Assembly: GCA_050246015.1 (NCBI GenBank)
Contig: JBFWWU010000001.1
Coordinates: forward strand, 372,001-436,000
DNA length: 64,000 bases
DNA from: JTS-AC122 sp050246015
GTDB lineage: Bacteria > Planctomycetota > Phycisphaerae > Phycisphaerales > UBA1924
Reading direction: 5' to 3'
Shown piece by piece: positions 56,801-64,000 of this stretch. The notes beneath the pieces were generated by a model. It was not told the DNA's origin. It saw only the letters and a list, made by a program, of their open reading frames with translations, and ran no database searches. Every line of letters begins with the position of its first letter. Position 1 is the stretch's first letter. The position numbers and the translations under genes were made by a program.

Positions 56801-57767
56801 CGGTGAAGTTGATGGTGGCGCCGAAGGAGGTGATGTTTGAGGCGGAGGCGGCGGCGATGGGGGCAGGTCGCGTGTCGGCCTGGGCGTTGACGAACATGGC
56901 TTCGGCGTAGTTCACGGGGCCGCGGATGCCGGCCTGAGTCGCGGTGTAACTGCTGTGGACGCCCTGGACGTGGTCATCGATGAAGTGTGGAACGGAGAAG
57001 CGATCCGAGGCCTCGCGGTGGTCGGTGAGGTCGCGGTCGCCGCCGGCGTTGTCCTGGATCATGTCGAAGTTGAGGCCGATGGTCTGGCCGTGGACGGGCG
57101 CGCCGGCCATGTTGAGAGCGGCCCAAGGGAGGAACAGTTCGGTGGTCCAGCCTGCATCCTGGTCGGCGTTGTTGTTGACGGTGCCGCTGAAGACGGTGGC
57201 GTAGAGCATGCCGGCGTCGAGGGCGCCGCCGGGGTTGACATCGGGCGCGCCGCCGCTGCCGGTTCCGTGGACGAACTTGTATCGGCGGACGGCGCCGCCG
57301 TCGGAGCGATTGAGGGGGTCGGAGGGGTTCGCGAGATTGACGCCGAAGGCGCGATCGGAGGACTGGAAGTACTCGTCGCGCGAGTTGTCGGGATCGAAGT
57401 AGAAGGTGATGGAGTCGTCGGTCTCGACTTCCCAGCGGTTGCCGGCGCCGGCGCCGAGGCCGTCGGCCCAGAGGGTGAAATCCTCGACCTGAGCGAGGAG
57501 GTAGATGCCGTTGTCGTCGTACATCATCTTGACGACGACGGCGCGATCATCGCGAGTGGCCTGGGTGCGGAAGACCTCGCCGGCGTTGACCCAGCCCGCG
57601 TCGCCGGCGATGCCGTCGATCACCGCGGCGCCGCGGGGGATCAGCCAGAGGGGATGATCGGGCGCGATGGGGTCGGCCGCGAGGAGCATGCGGGGCTCGA
57701 GCGGTTCGGGAAGAAAGGAGTTGGTGCGATCGTGCGTGAGGAGCCGCGTTCGGCGTCTGGAAACCAT
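53817..57767 (-). CDS. Giant secreted LEPR-motif protein: CBM9-like, FN3, glycosidase barrel, beta-propeller-like repeats
   Basis: 1316 residues. The N-terminus has PLEPRMLLAAD within the first 35 residues, the LEPR export signature of planctomycetes. Residues about 40-285 resemble a family-9/DOMON carbohydrate-binding domain (ITFYFDPDNSRDEYFQSSDRAFGVNL). An FN3-like domain lies near 300-410. A GH5-like TIM barrel runs from about 415 to 790: PFIPVGDHLGISWTYTRTL, GINTMRTYLELENVH, QFVLGYEFLSEWDSYEW (candidate acid/base Glu) and HAPILNGEWGMTRTDW (candidate nucleophile Glu). A beta domain follows. Near 1050-1290 come tandem units of about 60 residues ending YWWAPG, like propeller blades. It likely binds and cuts polysaccharide at the cell surface. 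Barrel family and catalytic Glu are by eye. Confidence 0.82.
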   Translation of the reverse strand: MVSRRRTRLLTHDRTNSFLPEPLEPRMLLAADPIAPDHPLWLIPRGAAVIDGIAGDAGWVNAGEVFRTQATRDDRAVVVKMMYDDNGIYLLAQVEDFTLWADGLGAGAGNRWEVETDDSITFYFDPDNSRDEYFQSSDRAFGVNLANPSDPLNRSDGGAVRRYKFVHGTGSGGAPDVNPGGALDAGMLYATVFSGTVNNNADQDAGWTTELFLPWAALNMAGAPVHGQTIGLNFDMIQDNAGGDRDLTDHREASDRFSVPHFIDDHVQGVHSSYTATQAGIRGPVNYAEAMFVNAQADTRPAPIAAASASNITSFGATINFTAPAGTTAGTGHVVGYLIRYASAVIDSEATWINASAFENQFVPRLRGLAESLRISELAPATTYHLAIRAIGADGNLADLSTDISFTTLASPGNGYAGYVIPSPNGRTLQFENGAPFIPVGDHLGISWTYTRTLFPGLIWDNAHSQFVNFSDDAHRAVEDIGDYLDSLQAHGINTMRTYLELENVHTLGNPGPLPTGTYWIENTPNSFNPNMRLYVLELLQQAASRGIHVILSPFDTFSYDEAFGVEGPWAASRGGPLTDINHFFQSTLGAVNTSTLDIAKRRMKTVIDWVAESPYKQFVLGYEFLSEWDSYEWTLHPSGGGEPGRETEFRTRAVYMNQLAAYVKSQAPNALVLNSTIARDPRGPLARLDFLSRNFDALTPHLYTNGNEEGINNPESNTSILPAREMGYFTAYWITNREDHAPILNGEWGMTRTDWPGGVPQYSPQFTQTQDEDIFRTVIWSGFASGQVGTGLRIAADEVSFNGYLLTDGMRDLQKTFSTFVNSSSIGIDFTNFNYRNLAGRLSASSSAGKSLLSWGISDGSQGIVYVLHNTNVSSGTVADGVLHIAGLRADQILDIEVWSTAAGTSSPLATLSGQWLGTGNDFTLSLPSFAQDVVVKFKARPSTISTQKLVTIDVGSSIVTFALGSDQQPAARVVDAATGSGTTIDVATLAGFRGRAIDMTPYTTSTVDVHLALTDINHHVWVLHGNLLTNQWWSENLTAGNAQPGMSGDMTFYSPSWGTIHIAGLNALGEAINYWWAPAEPWWHYTNLTSSFGGPTLAGGLTGYVSGWDGLNLAGLDADNNVVVYWWAPGIENINGGDPGKWLTQNMTTDFAGPKIFGQLDAYVTPWGGLNVAGTNAAGEVYTYWWAPGLPDEPNRWRVTNITQVSGGTPVVAGIEVGISPYDGGINLIGIDSQNHLQLMRWKPGDVWRSYDATTSTGGSLAALPLASSASGSRLLVATGGQSNSRSVILFSFFLDSLTWSADQTGLSLAQIPA

Positions 57768-58288
57768 GCTCGTGCGTCCTATAGCGCGGGGACCAATCTG
57801 GGTGGCGGTCTGATGGGAAGCACATCGGCCGCGCCGGCGCGGGCATCCATCGCGCGACGCACATTTCGCGGTCCGGGCGGTGGGACTAGATGGGATGTGG
57901 ATGGAGTCGCGGCGACCTGGGCCACATGGTCCTAAAACACCGCGTGGGCGGTCTCAAGTCTGTCGCATGATCGGCCGCACGCACTATCGAAAAATCGGCT
58001 GTTCGCGCACGCTTGCTGACCGGTGCAAGCGGGACGGCGCGTCGCTTGCCAATTCATGCGACAATGGAGAGCGCGGCGGCTAGGCGCGTGCGCTGTCAAC
58101 TGTGAACTTGCATGCGCCTCTGAGGCTGCAAGAATAATGGGTCCGATCCGCGAGCCCGGAGCGTGCTTTGTACAACGCCGGCCGACCGGCCTACCGATCA
58201 CTTGCCGTACTGGAGGCGGATTCGGCGACTGTGACTATGTAAGGCGAAGCCGCGTGGCTTTGCTGGTTCGGAGTATCTGGAGACTGCC
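57768..58288. other. 521-bp divergent regulatory region between the LEPR gene and glnN
   Basis: No coding frame with support. It holds short inverted pairs: GCTTGC/GCAAGC (around 58009-58031) and CTTGCA/TGCAAG (near 58106-58133), which may be operator arms since nitrogen genes are usually controlled. GGAG at 58279-58282 is the ribosome site of glnN. No clear -35/-10 or sigma-54 pair could be confirmed. Confidence 0.45.
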
Positions 58289-60517
58289 ATGAGCATGAAT
58301 ACCGCTCGATCGTTTGCCGTTTCTGCCGCGACCGCCTGGAACCTGAAGCCGTACAGCAACGGCACCATCTCCGGGGCGCAGCAGCAACAGCAGACGCCGC
58401 CCGGGAGCGGGACGGCTCGGGTGAGTTCGATCTTCGGCGTTGATGTGTTCAGCCAGCGAGTGATGCGTGAGCGTCTGCCAAAGGACGTGTACAAGCGGCT
58501 GCTACCGACGATCACGCGCGGGGCTCGGCTTGATCCGGACGTGGCGGACGTGGTCGCCGCCGCCATGAAAGAGTGGGCGATGGAGCACGGTGCGACGCAC
58601 TACACGCACTGGTTCCAGCCGCTGACGGGGCAGACGGCGGAGAAGCATGACGCGCTGGCAGTGGGCGACTCGGCGTCGCAGTTGTCGGATTTCTCCGGTT
58701 CGGCGCTGGTGCAGGGAGAGCCGGATGCGTCGAGTTTCCCGTCCGGCGGGCTGCGGGCGACGTTCGAGGCACGCGGGTACACCGCGTGGGACGCAACGAG
58801 TCCGGCGTTCCTGGTTCGCTCGGGCAATACGGTGACGCTGTGCATCCCGACCGCGTTTGTCTCGTGGACCGGGGAGGCGCTGGACAAGAAGACGCCGCTG
58901 CTTCGCTCGATGGATGCGCTGTCGGCGCAGGCGATCCGGGTGCTCAAACTGTTCGGGACGGACGCGGGAGTATCGCGCGTGACGACGACGGTGGGCGTTG
59001 AGCAGGAGTACTTCCTGGTCGATCGCAACCTGTTTTATGCACGCCCGGACCTGCTGACGTGCGATCGGACCCTGTTCGGCGCGAGGCCGCCGAAGGGGCA
59101 GCAACTTGAGGATCACTACTTCGGGTCGATCCCGCCGCGGGTGCTGGCGTTCATGAGCGAGGTGGAGACCGAGATGTACCGGATGGGGGTGCCGCTGAAG
59201 ACGCGGCATAACGAGGTCGCGCCCGCGCAGTACGAGTTCGCGCCGATCTTCGAGAACTCGAACATCGCGTGCGACCACCAGATGCTGCTCATGGAGAGCC
59301 TGAAGCGGGTGGCGTCCAAGTACGGGCTGCAGGCGATCCTGCATGAGAAGCCGTTCGCGGGGATCAACGGTTCGGGCAAGCACAACAACTGGTCGATGGC
59401 GACGGACACGGGCGTGAACCTGCTGGACCCGCAGGACGAGACGCACACGAACATGCAGTTCATGGTGTTCCTGTGCGCGGTGATCCGCGCGGTGGACCTG
59501 CACGCGGACCTGCTGCGCGCGTCGATCGCGTCGGCGAGCAACGACCACCGGCTGGGCGCGAACGAGGCGCCGCCGGCGATCATCTCGATCTTCCTTGGCG
59601 ACATGCTGACGGACCTGATCGAGCAACTGGAATCAGGCGGTCCGAAGCGGACGCTCAAGCGAGGGGACCTGGACCTGGGCGCGCACTCGCTCCCGCAGTT
59701 GCCGCGGCACGCGGGGGATCGCAACCGCACGTCGCCGTTCGCGTTCACGGGCAACAAGTTCGAGTTCCGCGCGGTGGGATCGTCGCAGGCGTCGGCGTGG
59801 CCGAACACGATCCTGAACACGATCGTCGCCGAGTCGCTGGATTACCTTGCCGACCAACTCGAGAAGGCGCTGAAGAAGAACAAGGGGGACCTGCAGGCCG
59901 CGGTGCGCGGCGTGCTGAAGGCGGTCGTCAAGGAGCACAAGCGCATTATCTTCAACGGGGACAACTACTCGCAGGAGTGGCACGATCTCGCGGCGAAGCG
60001 AGGTCTGCCGAACTTCCGGGACACGGTCGAGGCGCTGCCGTCGCTGAAGTCCAAGAAGGCCGGCGATCTGTTCAAGAAGTACAAGGTGCTGAGCAAATCG
60101 GAGTTGGATAGCCGGGCGCACATCTTCTTCGAGAAGTTCAACAAGCAGGTAGCGATCGAGGCCGAAACGATGATCTCGATGGCGCGGACGATGATCCTGC
60201 CGGCGGTACAGCAGCAGCAGACGAAACTGGCGGAGTCGGTGTCGGCGACGGAGGGCGCGGGGGTTGAGTGTGCCGCGCAGCGCAGCGAGTTCGAGGCGTA
60301 CGTCGAACTCGCGGAGCGGTTCCGCGGCGCGATCCAGACGCTGGATCACGAAGCGTCGCACGAGGATCAGGACGTGCTGGCGCACGCCAAGCACATCAAG
60401 AACACGGTGCGCCCGGCGATGGGCGAGGTGCGACAACTGGCCGATGAACTCGAGACGCTGACGGCGGCGGACCTGTGGCCGATGCCCACGTACCGCGAGA
60501 TCCTGTTCATCAAGTAA
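58289..60517 (+). CDS. glnN: Glutamine synthetase type III
   Basis: 742 residues, the GSIII size (GSI is about 470). ATG 58289 with GGAG six bases before. Blocks: [60 protein letters not shown] (the GSIII-specific block), [50 protein letters not shown] and [13 protein letters not shown]. It joins ammonia to glutamate with ATP in the cytoplasm. GSIII is the main ammonia-assimilation enzyme in many planctomycetes and Bacteroidetes. The C-terminal 130 residues form the helical GSIII extension. A strong terminator follows. Confidence 0.95.
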   Translation: MSMNTARSFAVSAATAWNLKPYSNGTISGAQQQQQTPPGSGTARVSSIFGVDVFSQRVMRERLPKDVYKRLLPTITRGARLDPDVADVVAAAMKEWAMEHGATHYTHWFQPLTGQTAEKHDALAVGDSASQLSDFSGSALVQGEPDASSFPSGGLRATFEARGYTAWDATSPAFLVRSGNTVTLCIPTAFVSWTGEALDKKTPLLRSMDALSAQAIRVLKLFGTDAGVSRVTTTVGVEQEYFLVDRNLFYARPDLLTCDRTLFGARPPKGQQLEDHYFGSIPPRVLAFMSEVETEMYRMGVPLKTRHNEVAPAQYEFAPIFENSNIACDHQMLLMESLKRVASKYGLQAILHEKPFAGINGSGKHNNWSMATDTGVNLLDPQDETHTNMQFMVFLCAVIRAVDLHADLLRASIASASNDHRLGANEAPPAIISIFLGDMLTDLIEQLESGGPKRTLKRGDLDLGAHSLPQLPRHAGDRNRTSPFAFTGNKFEFRAVGSSQASAWPNTILNTIVAESLDYLADQLEKALKKNKGDLQAAVRGVLKAVVKEHKRIIFNGDNYSQEWHDLAAKRGLPNFRDTVEALPSLKSKKAGDLFKKYKVLSKSELDSRAHIFFEKFNKQVAIEAETMISMARTMILPAVQQQQTKLAESVSATEGAGVECAAQRSEFEAYVELAERFRGAIQTLDHEASHEDQDVLAHAKHIKNTVRPAMGEVRQLADELETLTAADLWPMPTYREILFIK

Positions 60518-60542
60518 CCCGGAGTTCTCCGTTTGTTCTCGA

Positions 60543-60572
60543 AGCCGGACCCGATTCGGGTCCGGCTTTATT
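60543..60572 (+). terminator. Rho-independent terminator of glnN
   Basis: 10-bp perfect stem AGCCGGACCC/GGGTCCGGCT, five-base loop, then TTATT. It starts 26 bases after the glnN stop. Confidence 0.88.
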
Positions 60573-60800
60573 GCGCGGGAAGTTATTGCGGTAGCCGCGG
60601 CGGCGGTTTTGGGACCCGGCGCGGTTCGTCCCAGATCGCGGATCCGGAGTATTGGACTTTCAAGCAGCGGAATGGTCGCGGTCACGCGGGTTGTCCGGAC
60701 CGCCGGGGACGCCCGCCGGACGCGATGGGTCGATCTTCGCACGATTGAAACCGATCTTCCATGACCCGCTCGACGCCGCGGGCATCCTGGGAGACATCGC

Positions 60801-61166
60801 ATGAAACGTCCGCTTCGGCTGGCAGGAACACGGGAGGTCGGGGCCACGTTTCGCGACTCGTATCCGTTTCCGGTGGCGGCGGCGGCGTCGCTGAAGCCTT
60901 CGGCCCCGCGCCTGGCAGCGACGACTCCGCTTCCGTTCCCGTTGTCGCACCCCGAGAATCTGACGCCGAGGGTGCCGACCCTGCATTCCCGCAAGGGCGC
61001 ACGACCAGCGCCGGAGATGCTCGGCGTGATCCCGACGGACGACCTGATCCGGCAGATCGATGCGACGCTTGACCGCATCAAGGCCAGTACGGACGACCTT
61101 CGCGATCAGATCGAGACGTATCCGTTCCCCGGGACCGACGGGGACGACTCGCCTCGGGCGGCGTGA
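60801..61166 (+). CDS. Hypothetical protein (121 aa)
   Basis: ATG 60801. The first 75 residues are Pro/Ala/Arg-rich and probably unstructured. The last 45 contain a short amphipathic helix (TDDLIRQIDATLDRIKASTDDLRDQIETYPF). No known family, no signal peptide. It is separated from glnN by a terminator and convergent with the next gene. Coding bias is reasonable but support is limited. Confidence 0.5.
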   Translation: MKRPLRLAGTREVGATFRDSYPFPVAAAASLKPSAPRLAATTPLPFPLSHPENLTPRVPTLHSRKGARPAPEMLGVIPTDDLIRQIDATLDRIKASTDDLRDQIETYPFPGTDGDDSPRAA

Positions 61167-61203
61167 AGAGACATCGGGGAAGCCGGCGACCTAACTCGAC
61201 TGA

Positions 61204-61872
61204 TCAGCGCGGGCGCTGGTCAGTTGTTCGTTGTGACGCGGCGGCGCTGGGAGAGCGATTGGGGGCCGGATCGTTTTCCGCGGGGATGACACGGCTGCGC
61301 GGGGAGTCTGGCTGCAGGTATCCGGAGACGGGTTGTGGCGGGCGCGTGGGCTCGACCGCGAGGTCGGCCTTGGACAACCCGAACTCGCCGAAGTTGATCA
61401 GTTCGCCGCACTCGGGGCAGCGCACGAGCCGGGAATCGACGATCTTGAGGCCTCGCAGGTCGAAGCCGCAGTAGGGGCATCCTGTCTTGTGGCGCAGGAG
61501 CCGGATGGAGCGGATGATGAGCCAGCGCCGGATCCAGATCCAAGCGGCGGCGGTTGACGCGACGCCGACGACGACGGTGAGCGAGATGGCGAGCGCGCCG
61601 GCGAAGGAGTCCGGATCGAACCCAGAGGGTGGGGCCGCCGGGACGGGTCCGCGGATCGCGCGGGCCGCCCCCCGGAGCGTCACAAAGAGAAGCCAGCCGA
61701 TGGGGAGGAGCGCCGTGATCCAGACGAAGACGACGATGATCAGGGGGATCAGCCAGAGGGCGTCATCGCGCCGCTGCTTGGCCTGATGAATGAGGTGCTC
61801 GAGTTCGAGATCGTCGATGTTCTCGAACTCGGCGTCAACGCGGTAGTGCTTGATGGTCCCCGGCAACAGCAT
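61204..61872 (-). CDS. Membrane protein with a C-terminal zinc ribbon
   Basis: 222 residues from ATG 61872 (upstream in-frame start 61917 is less likely). The N-terminal 35 residues are acidic. Two membrane helices cover about 38-66 (ALWLIPLIIVVFVWITALLPIGWLLFVTL) and 90-115, with a Pro/Ala loop between. Residues 130-165 form a zinc ribbon with CPYCGFDLRG and CPECG, a pairing common in planctomycete membrane proteins. The Pro/Ser-rich tail (175-222) is disordered. No specific function is known. Confidence 0.72.
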   Translation of the reverse strand: MLLPGTIKHYRVDAEFENIDDLELEHLIHQAKQRRDDALWLIPLIIVVFVWITALLPIGWLLFVTLRGAARAIRGPVPAAPPSGFDPDSFAGALAISLTVVVGVASTAAAWIWIRRWLIIRSIRLLRHKTGCPYCGFDLRGLKIVDSRLVRCPECGELINFGEFGLSKADLAVEPTRPPQPVSGYLQPDSPRSRVIPAENDPAPNRSPSAAASQRTTDQRPR

Positions 61873-61935
61873 CGTGAGTCTCGGGCGAGGCTGGGGGATT
61901 GTAAGACCGCCGGCCACCGGCGCGAATCGGGGTCG

Positions 61936-62640
61936 CTAGTTCAGCGGGATCACGAAGCCGACGTAGGCCATCAGCCCGTCGAGCCCGGGGTTTCGATCGT
62001 TGCCCTCGATCCGGCCATTGGAGAAGTGCTGCCAGCGCACGCCGAGTTGGAGACGAAGGTCATCGGAGAGGCGGAAGGTGGCGCCCGCGCCGGCCCTGGG
62101 GGAGAAGTTGAACCCGGTTCCGTCGTCGGGGACATTGTCGAAGGCGAAGAGGAGCCCGATGCCGGCCTCGCCGTAGATGGTCCATGCGTAATCGTCGGCG
62201 TGGAGGAAATGCCAGCGGAACTGGAAACCGGGGTTGATGGCGCCGGTGTCGTCATCCTGGTCGACATACCAGGCGGTGAGTTCGACGCTGAACTCGAGCG
62301 AATCGCACAGGAAGTGCGAGTAGCCGGCGTGAACCTCGCCGGCCTGGATGTCATCAAAGTCATTGAGGTATCCGAAGCCGAGCACGAGCGAGTTCGACCC
62401 CGCGCGCCCGAAGGGGATCGAGGCGCTGGCCGCGCCGGCGTCGGTCGCGGCGGAGCGTGCATCAGGCTGGGAGTCCGAGGACGGCGCCGGGGGAACGGAC
62501 TCGGGCTGCACGAGCGCAATCGGGGGCGTGGCGAGCCTGGTAGTGGAGGAATCCGACGTCGTGGCCCACGCGGCGGCGTCGTGCACCGCACTCACGGGAG
62601 CCAGCGACAGCGCCGTCTGCACGATCAGTTGGGTCATCAT
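61936..62640 (-). CDS. Outer-membrane beta-barrel, lipid A 3-O-deacylase (PagL)-like
   Basis: 234 residues from ATG 62640 (or 62637). A signal peptide is followed by a Ser/Ala/Pro-rich segment to about 75. The last 150 residues alternate polar and hydrophobic residues as in an eight-stranded barrel. Near the C-terminus RWQHFSNGRIEGNDRNPGLDG gives His205 and Ser207, the HxS pair of PagL. The third catalytic residue, Glu in PagL, aligns with Asp221 after a loop two residues longer. PagL removes one acyl chain from lipid A in the outer membrane. Activity is inferred from this motif. It diverges from the lipoprotein gene. Confidence 0.72.
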   Translation of the reverse strand: MMTQLIVQTALSLAPVSAVHDAAAWATTSDSSTTRLATPPIALVQPESVPPAPSSDSQPDARSAATDAGAASASIPFGRAGSNSLVLGFGYLNDFDDIQAGEVHAGYSHFLCDSLEFSVELTAWYVDQDDDTGAINPGFQFRWHFLHADDYAWTIYGEAGIGLLFAFDNVPDDGTGFNFSPRAGAGATFRLSDDLRLQLGVRWQHFSNGRIEGNDRNPGLDGLMAYVGFVIPLN

Positions 62641-62746
62641 GGTGCCGGAGCGTATCACAGTGTCGGCGTGGGAGCGGCGATGCCAATCCATGCCGGGGTG
62701 ACACGGGGGCGGCAACGTGTTCGCGGCAGGCCTGTAGAATCAGCGC

Positions 62747-63835
62747 ATGAACACCAAGGCCAAAGCGATCTCGGTCATCGCCCTTGCGTGTGTGTGTCTG
62801 GCGGCGTGTGACGAAGAGGCGCCGCCGGGGGCCGCGGTGGAGGTGAAGGAGACGTTTGGAGGTCTCGGCGACACGCCGGGGCGGTTTGCCTACCCGCGCT
62901 GCCTGGACGCCGATCCGTTCTCCAACACTCTTTGGGTGATCGACAAGACGGGGCGGATCCAGCAGATCGATCCGGGCAGCGGGAAGTGCCTTTCGATCTG
63001 GAAGATGCCGCTGACGGACAACGGCAAGCCGACGGGGTGCACGATCGCGCTGGACGACGACGGTCGGCCGCTGCTGTATGTGGCGGACACGCACTATCAC
63101 CGGGTGATGGTGTACCGCGCGGACGAGCCGGTGGGCCGGCCGGGAGAAGGAGGACTTCGCGACCGGGAAACCCCGACGCTGGTGGGCAGTTTCGGCGAGT
63201 ACGGGACGGGCCCCGGGCAGTTCATATTTCCGACGGATATCGCGATCATCCCGGGTGAGAACGGGCGGGGCGTGCGGCGGATCTACGTCAGCGAGTACGG
63301 GACGAACGATCGGATCAGCGTCTTTGGACCCCCGCCGGGCTATGCCTGCCTGTTCACGTTTGGAACGTACGGGAACGACACGTCGGGCGAGAACATCCAG
63401 TTCGACCGGCCGCAGAGCATGATCATCGCGTACGTGAAGTCGGATTCGCCGACGGGATCGTTCCTGCCCGACAAGCAACTGATTGTCGCGGACGCTCGCA
63501 ACCACCGGATCGGCCGGTTCAGCCTGGATGGAGCGCTGATTGGGTGGTTCGGCGACTTCCGCAAGCCCGGAGACGGGCTTGGGCAGTTCCGGATTCCCTA
63601 CGGGCTGCACGACCTTGGCGACGGGACGGCGCTGATCGCGGAGTTTGGCAACAACCGCGTGCAACGGATCGACCTGGCGACTGGTATGGGTATGGGGACC
63701 TGGGGCCGGCCGGGTCGCGGGGAGGGCGAACTGTTCAACCCCTGGGCGGTTACTACGCTTGGCGCCAAGGCCTACGTGCTGGATTCGGGAAACAATCGAA
63801 TCCTTTCATTTGCCGGACCGAAGAAGCGGAACTGA
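62747..63835 (+). CDS. NHL-repeat lipoprotein
   Basis: 362 residues. Signal peptide with lipobox LAAC, lipidated Cys21. The mature part has about five NHL/beta-propeller blades: LGDTPGRFAYPRCLDADPFSNTLWVIDKTGRIQQID, YGTGPGQFIFPTDIAIIPG, RIYVSEYGTNDRISVFGPP, QLIVADARNHRIGRFSLDGALIGWFGDFRKPGDGLGQFRIPYGLHDLGDGTALIAEFGNNRVQRIDLATG and EGELFNPWAVTTLGAKAYVLDSGNNRI. NHL propellers bind proteins, glycans or RNA; outside the cytoplasm they are likely binding or scaffold proteins. The ligand is unknown. The start at ATG 62747 is clear from the signal peptide. Confidence 0.9.
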   Translation: MNTKAKAISVIALACVCLAACDEEAPPGAAVEVKETFGGLGDTPGRFAYPRCLDADPFSNTLWVIDKTGRIQQIDPGSGKCLSIWKMPLTDNGKPTGCTIALDDDGRPLLYVADTHYHRVMVYRADEPVGRPGEGGLRDRETPTLVGSFGEYGTGPGQFIFPTDIAIIPGENGRGVRRIYVSEYGTNDRISVFGPPPGYACLFTFGTYGNDTSGENIQFDRPQSMIIAYVKSDSPTGSFLPDKQLIVADARNHRIGRFSLDGALIGWFGDFRKPGDGLGQFRIPYGLHDLGDGTALIAEFGNNRVQRIDLATGMGMGTWGRPGRGEGELFNPWAVTTLGAKAYVLDSGNNRILSFAGPKKRN

Positions 63836-63946
63836 CCGGCGGGGGACCGCCGCGATCCGCCGGAGTGCGATTCCTGAGTACGATGCGATCCGTGGATCGC
63901 CTGCATCCCGGGCGACCACCAGGCTGGAAGGGGCTCATCGAACACC

Positions 63947-64000
63947 GTGCTCATCGCGTCGATCCATGTCGGGCCCGTGCAGTTCGATCAGCCGATCTGG
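63947..64000 (+). CDS. Start of a further gene, cut by the window edge
   Basis: GTG 63947 opens a frame that stays open to the last base (VLIASIHVGPVQFDQPIW). GGAAGGGG at 63926-63933 is a possible ribosome site, somewhat far at 13 bases. Too short to recognise; the opening could lead into a hydrophobic segment of a membrane protein. Confidence 0.35.
   Translation, partial: MLIASIHVGPVQFDQPIW

Noticed and set aside
55113..56840. 575-residue Gly/Val/Glu-rich plus-strand open frame
   Set aside because: Antisense of the LEPR surface protein; composition is a mirror of its codon bias.

Overview
The window looks like a chromosomal segment of a high-GC, flagellated, LPS-bearing Planctomycetota bacterium, most likely of the class Phycisphaerae. 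This is inference. It rests on a very large secreted glycosidase-like protein with the LEPRMLLAAD motif (53817-57767), a VPAPAS/poly-Arg surface-sorting tail (25936-26694), a membrane zinc-ribbon protein of the CPYCGFDLRG...CPECG type (61204-61872), a type III glutamine synthetase, a lipid A deacylase-like outer-membrane barrel and a complete flagellar export cassette.

Layout. 1-8.2 kb: the end of an unrecognised protein, a STAS regulator, an MFS transporter, tRNA-Arg(ACG), a sugar ABC permease and binding protein without an adjacent ATPase, an exported beta-carbonic anhydrase and an FKBP isomerase. 8.2-29.7 kb: housekeeping and metabolic genes. These are a membrane Fe-S/TPR protein translationally coupled to a KynB-like cyclase, fumC, apt, a DapA-family aldolase, hrpA, comB, a cytochrome c/PQQ-type sugar dehydrogenase, eno and a PreA-like dehydrogenase. 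30.7-39.4 kb: a flagellar operon in the order fliN-fliO-fliP-fliQ-fliR-flhB-flhA-flhF, facing a convergent sigma-70 factor. 40.6-41.8 kb: a low-GC gap, tRNA-Ala(GGC) and a VOC protein.

41.8-53.4 kb is an accessory island. Its left part is one 1566-aa SF1 helicase with a C-terminal restriction-endonuclease-like domain, a candidate anti-phage gene, on the minus strand. Its right part is a compact plus-strand cassette: a 137-aa unknown, a 628-aa fused prohead protease/major capsid protein, a 73-aa ORF, a RepA-like AAA ATPase, a 367-bp non-coding segment, a HARE-type winged-helix protein and a large serine recombinase. The non-coding segment holds a 96-bp two-tier palindrome followed by a G-tract hairpin. 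No terminase, portal or tail gene is visible. The recombinase frame runs through a terminator into the 3' end of the host tatA gene, which marks the right border. This cassette is the best candidate for a new system: a minimal capsid-encoding integrative element, either a phage satellite or a domesticated capsid island. I infer that the ATPase acts on the structured non-coding segment, that the HARE protein and recombinase govern excision and integration (their genes overlap by 4 bp), and that the capsid/protease makes a shell whose cargo and packaging partner are not encoded here.

53.4-64 kb: tatA, the LEPR surface protein, glnN, a membrane zinc-ribbon protein, a PagL-like barrel, an NHL-repeat lipoprotein and the first codons of a further gene at the right edge. 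Strand, frame, overlaps, hairpins and motifs were read directly from the sequence. Family names come from motif recognition, not from a database search.
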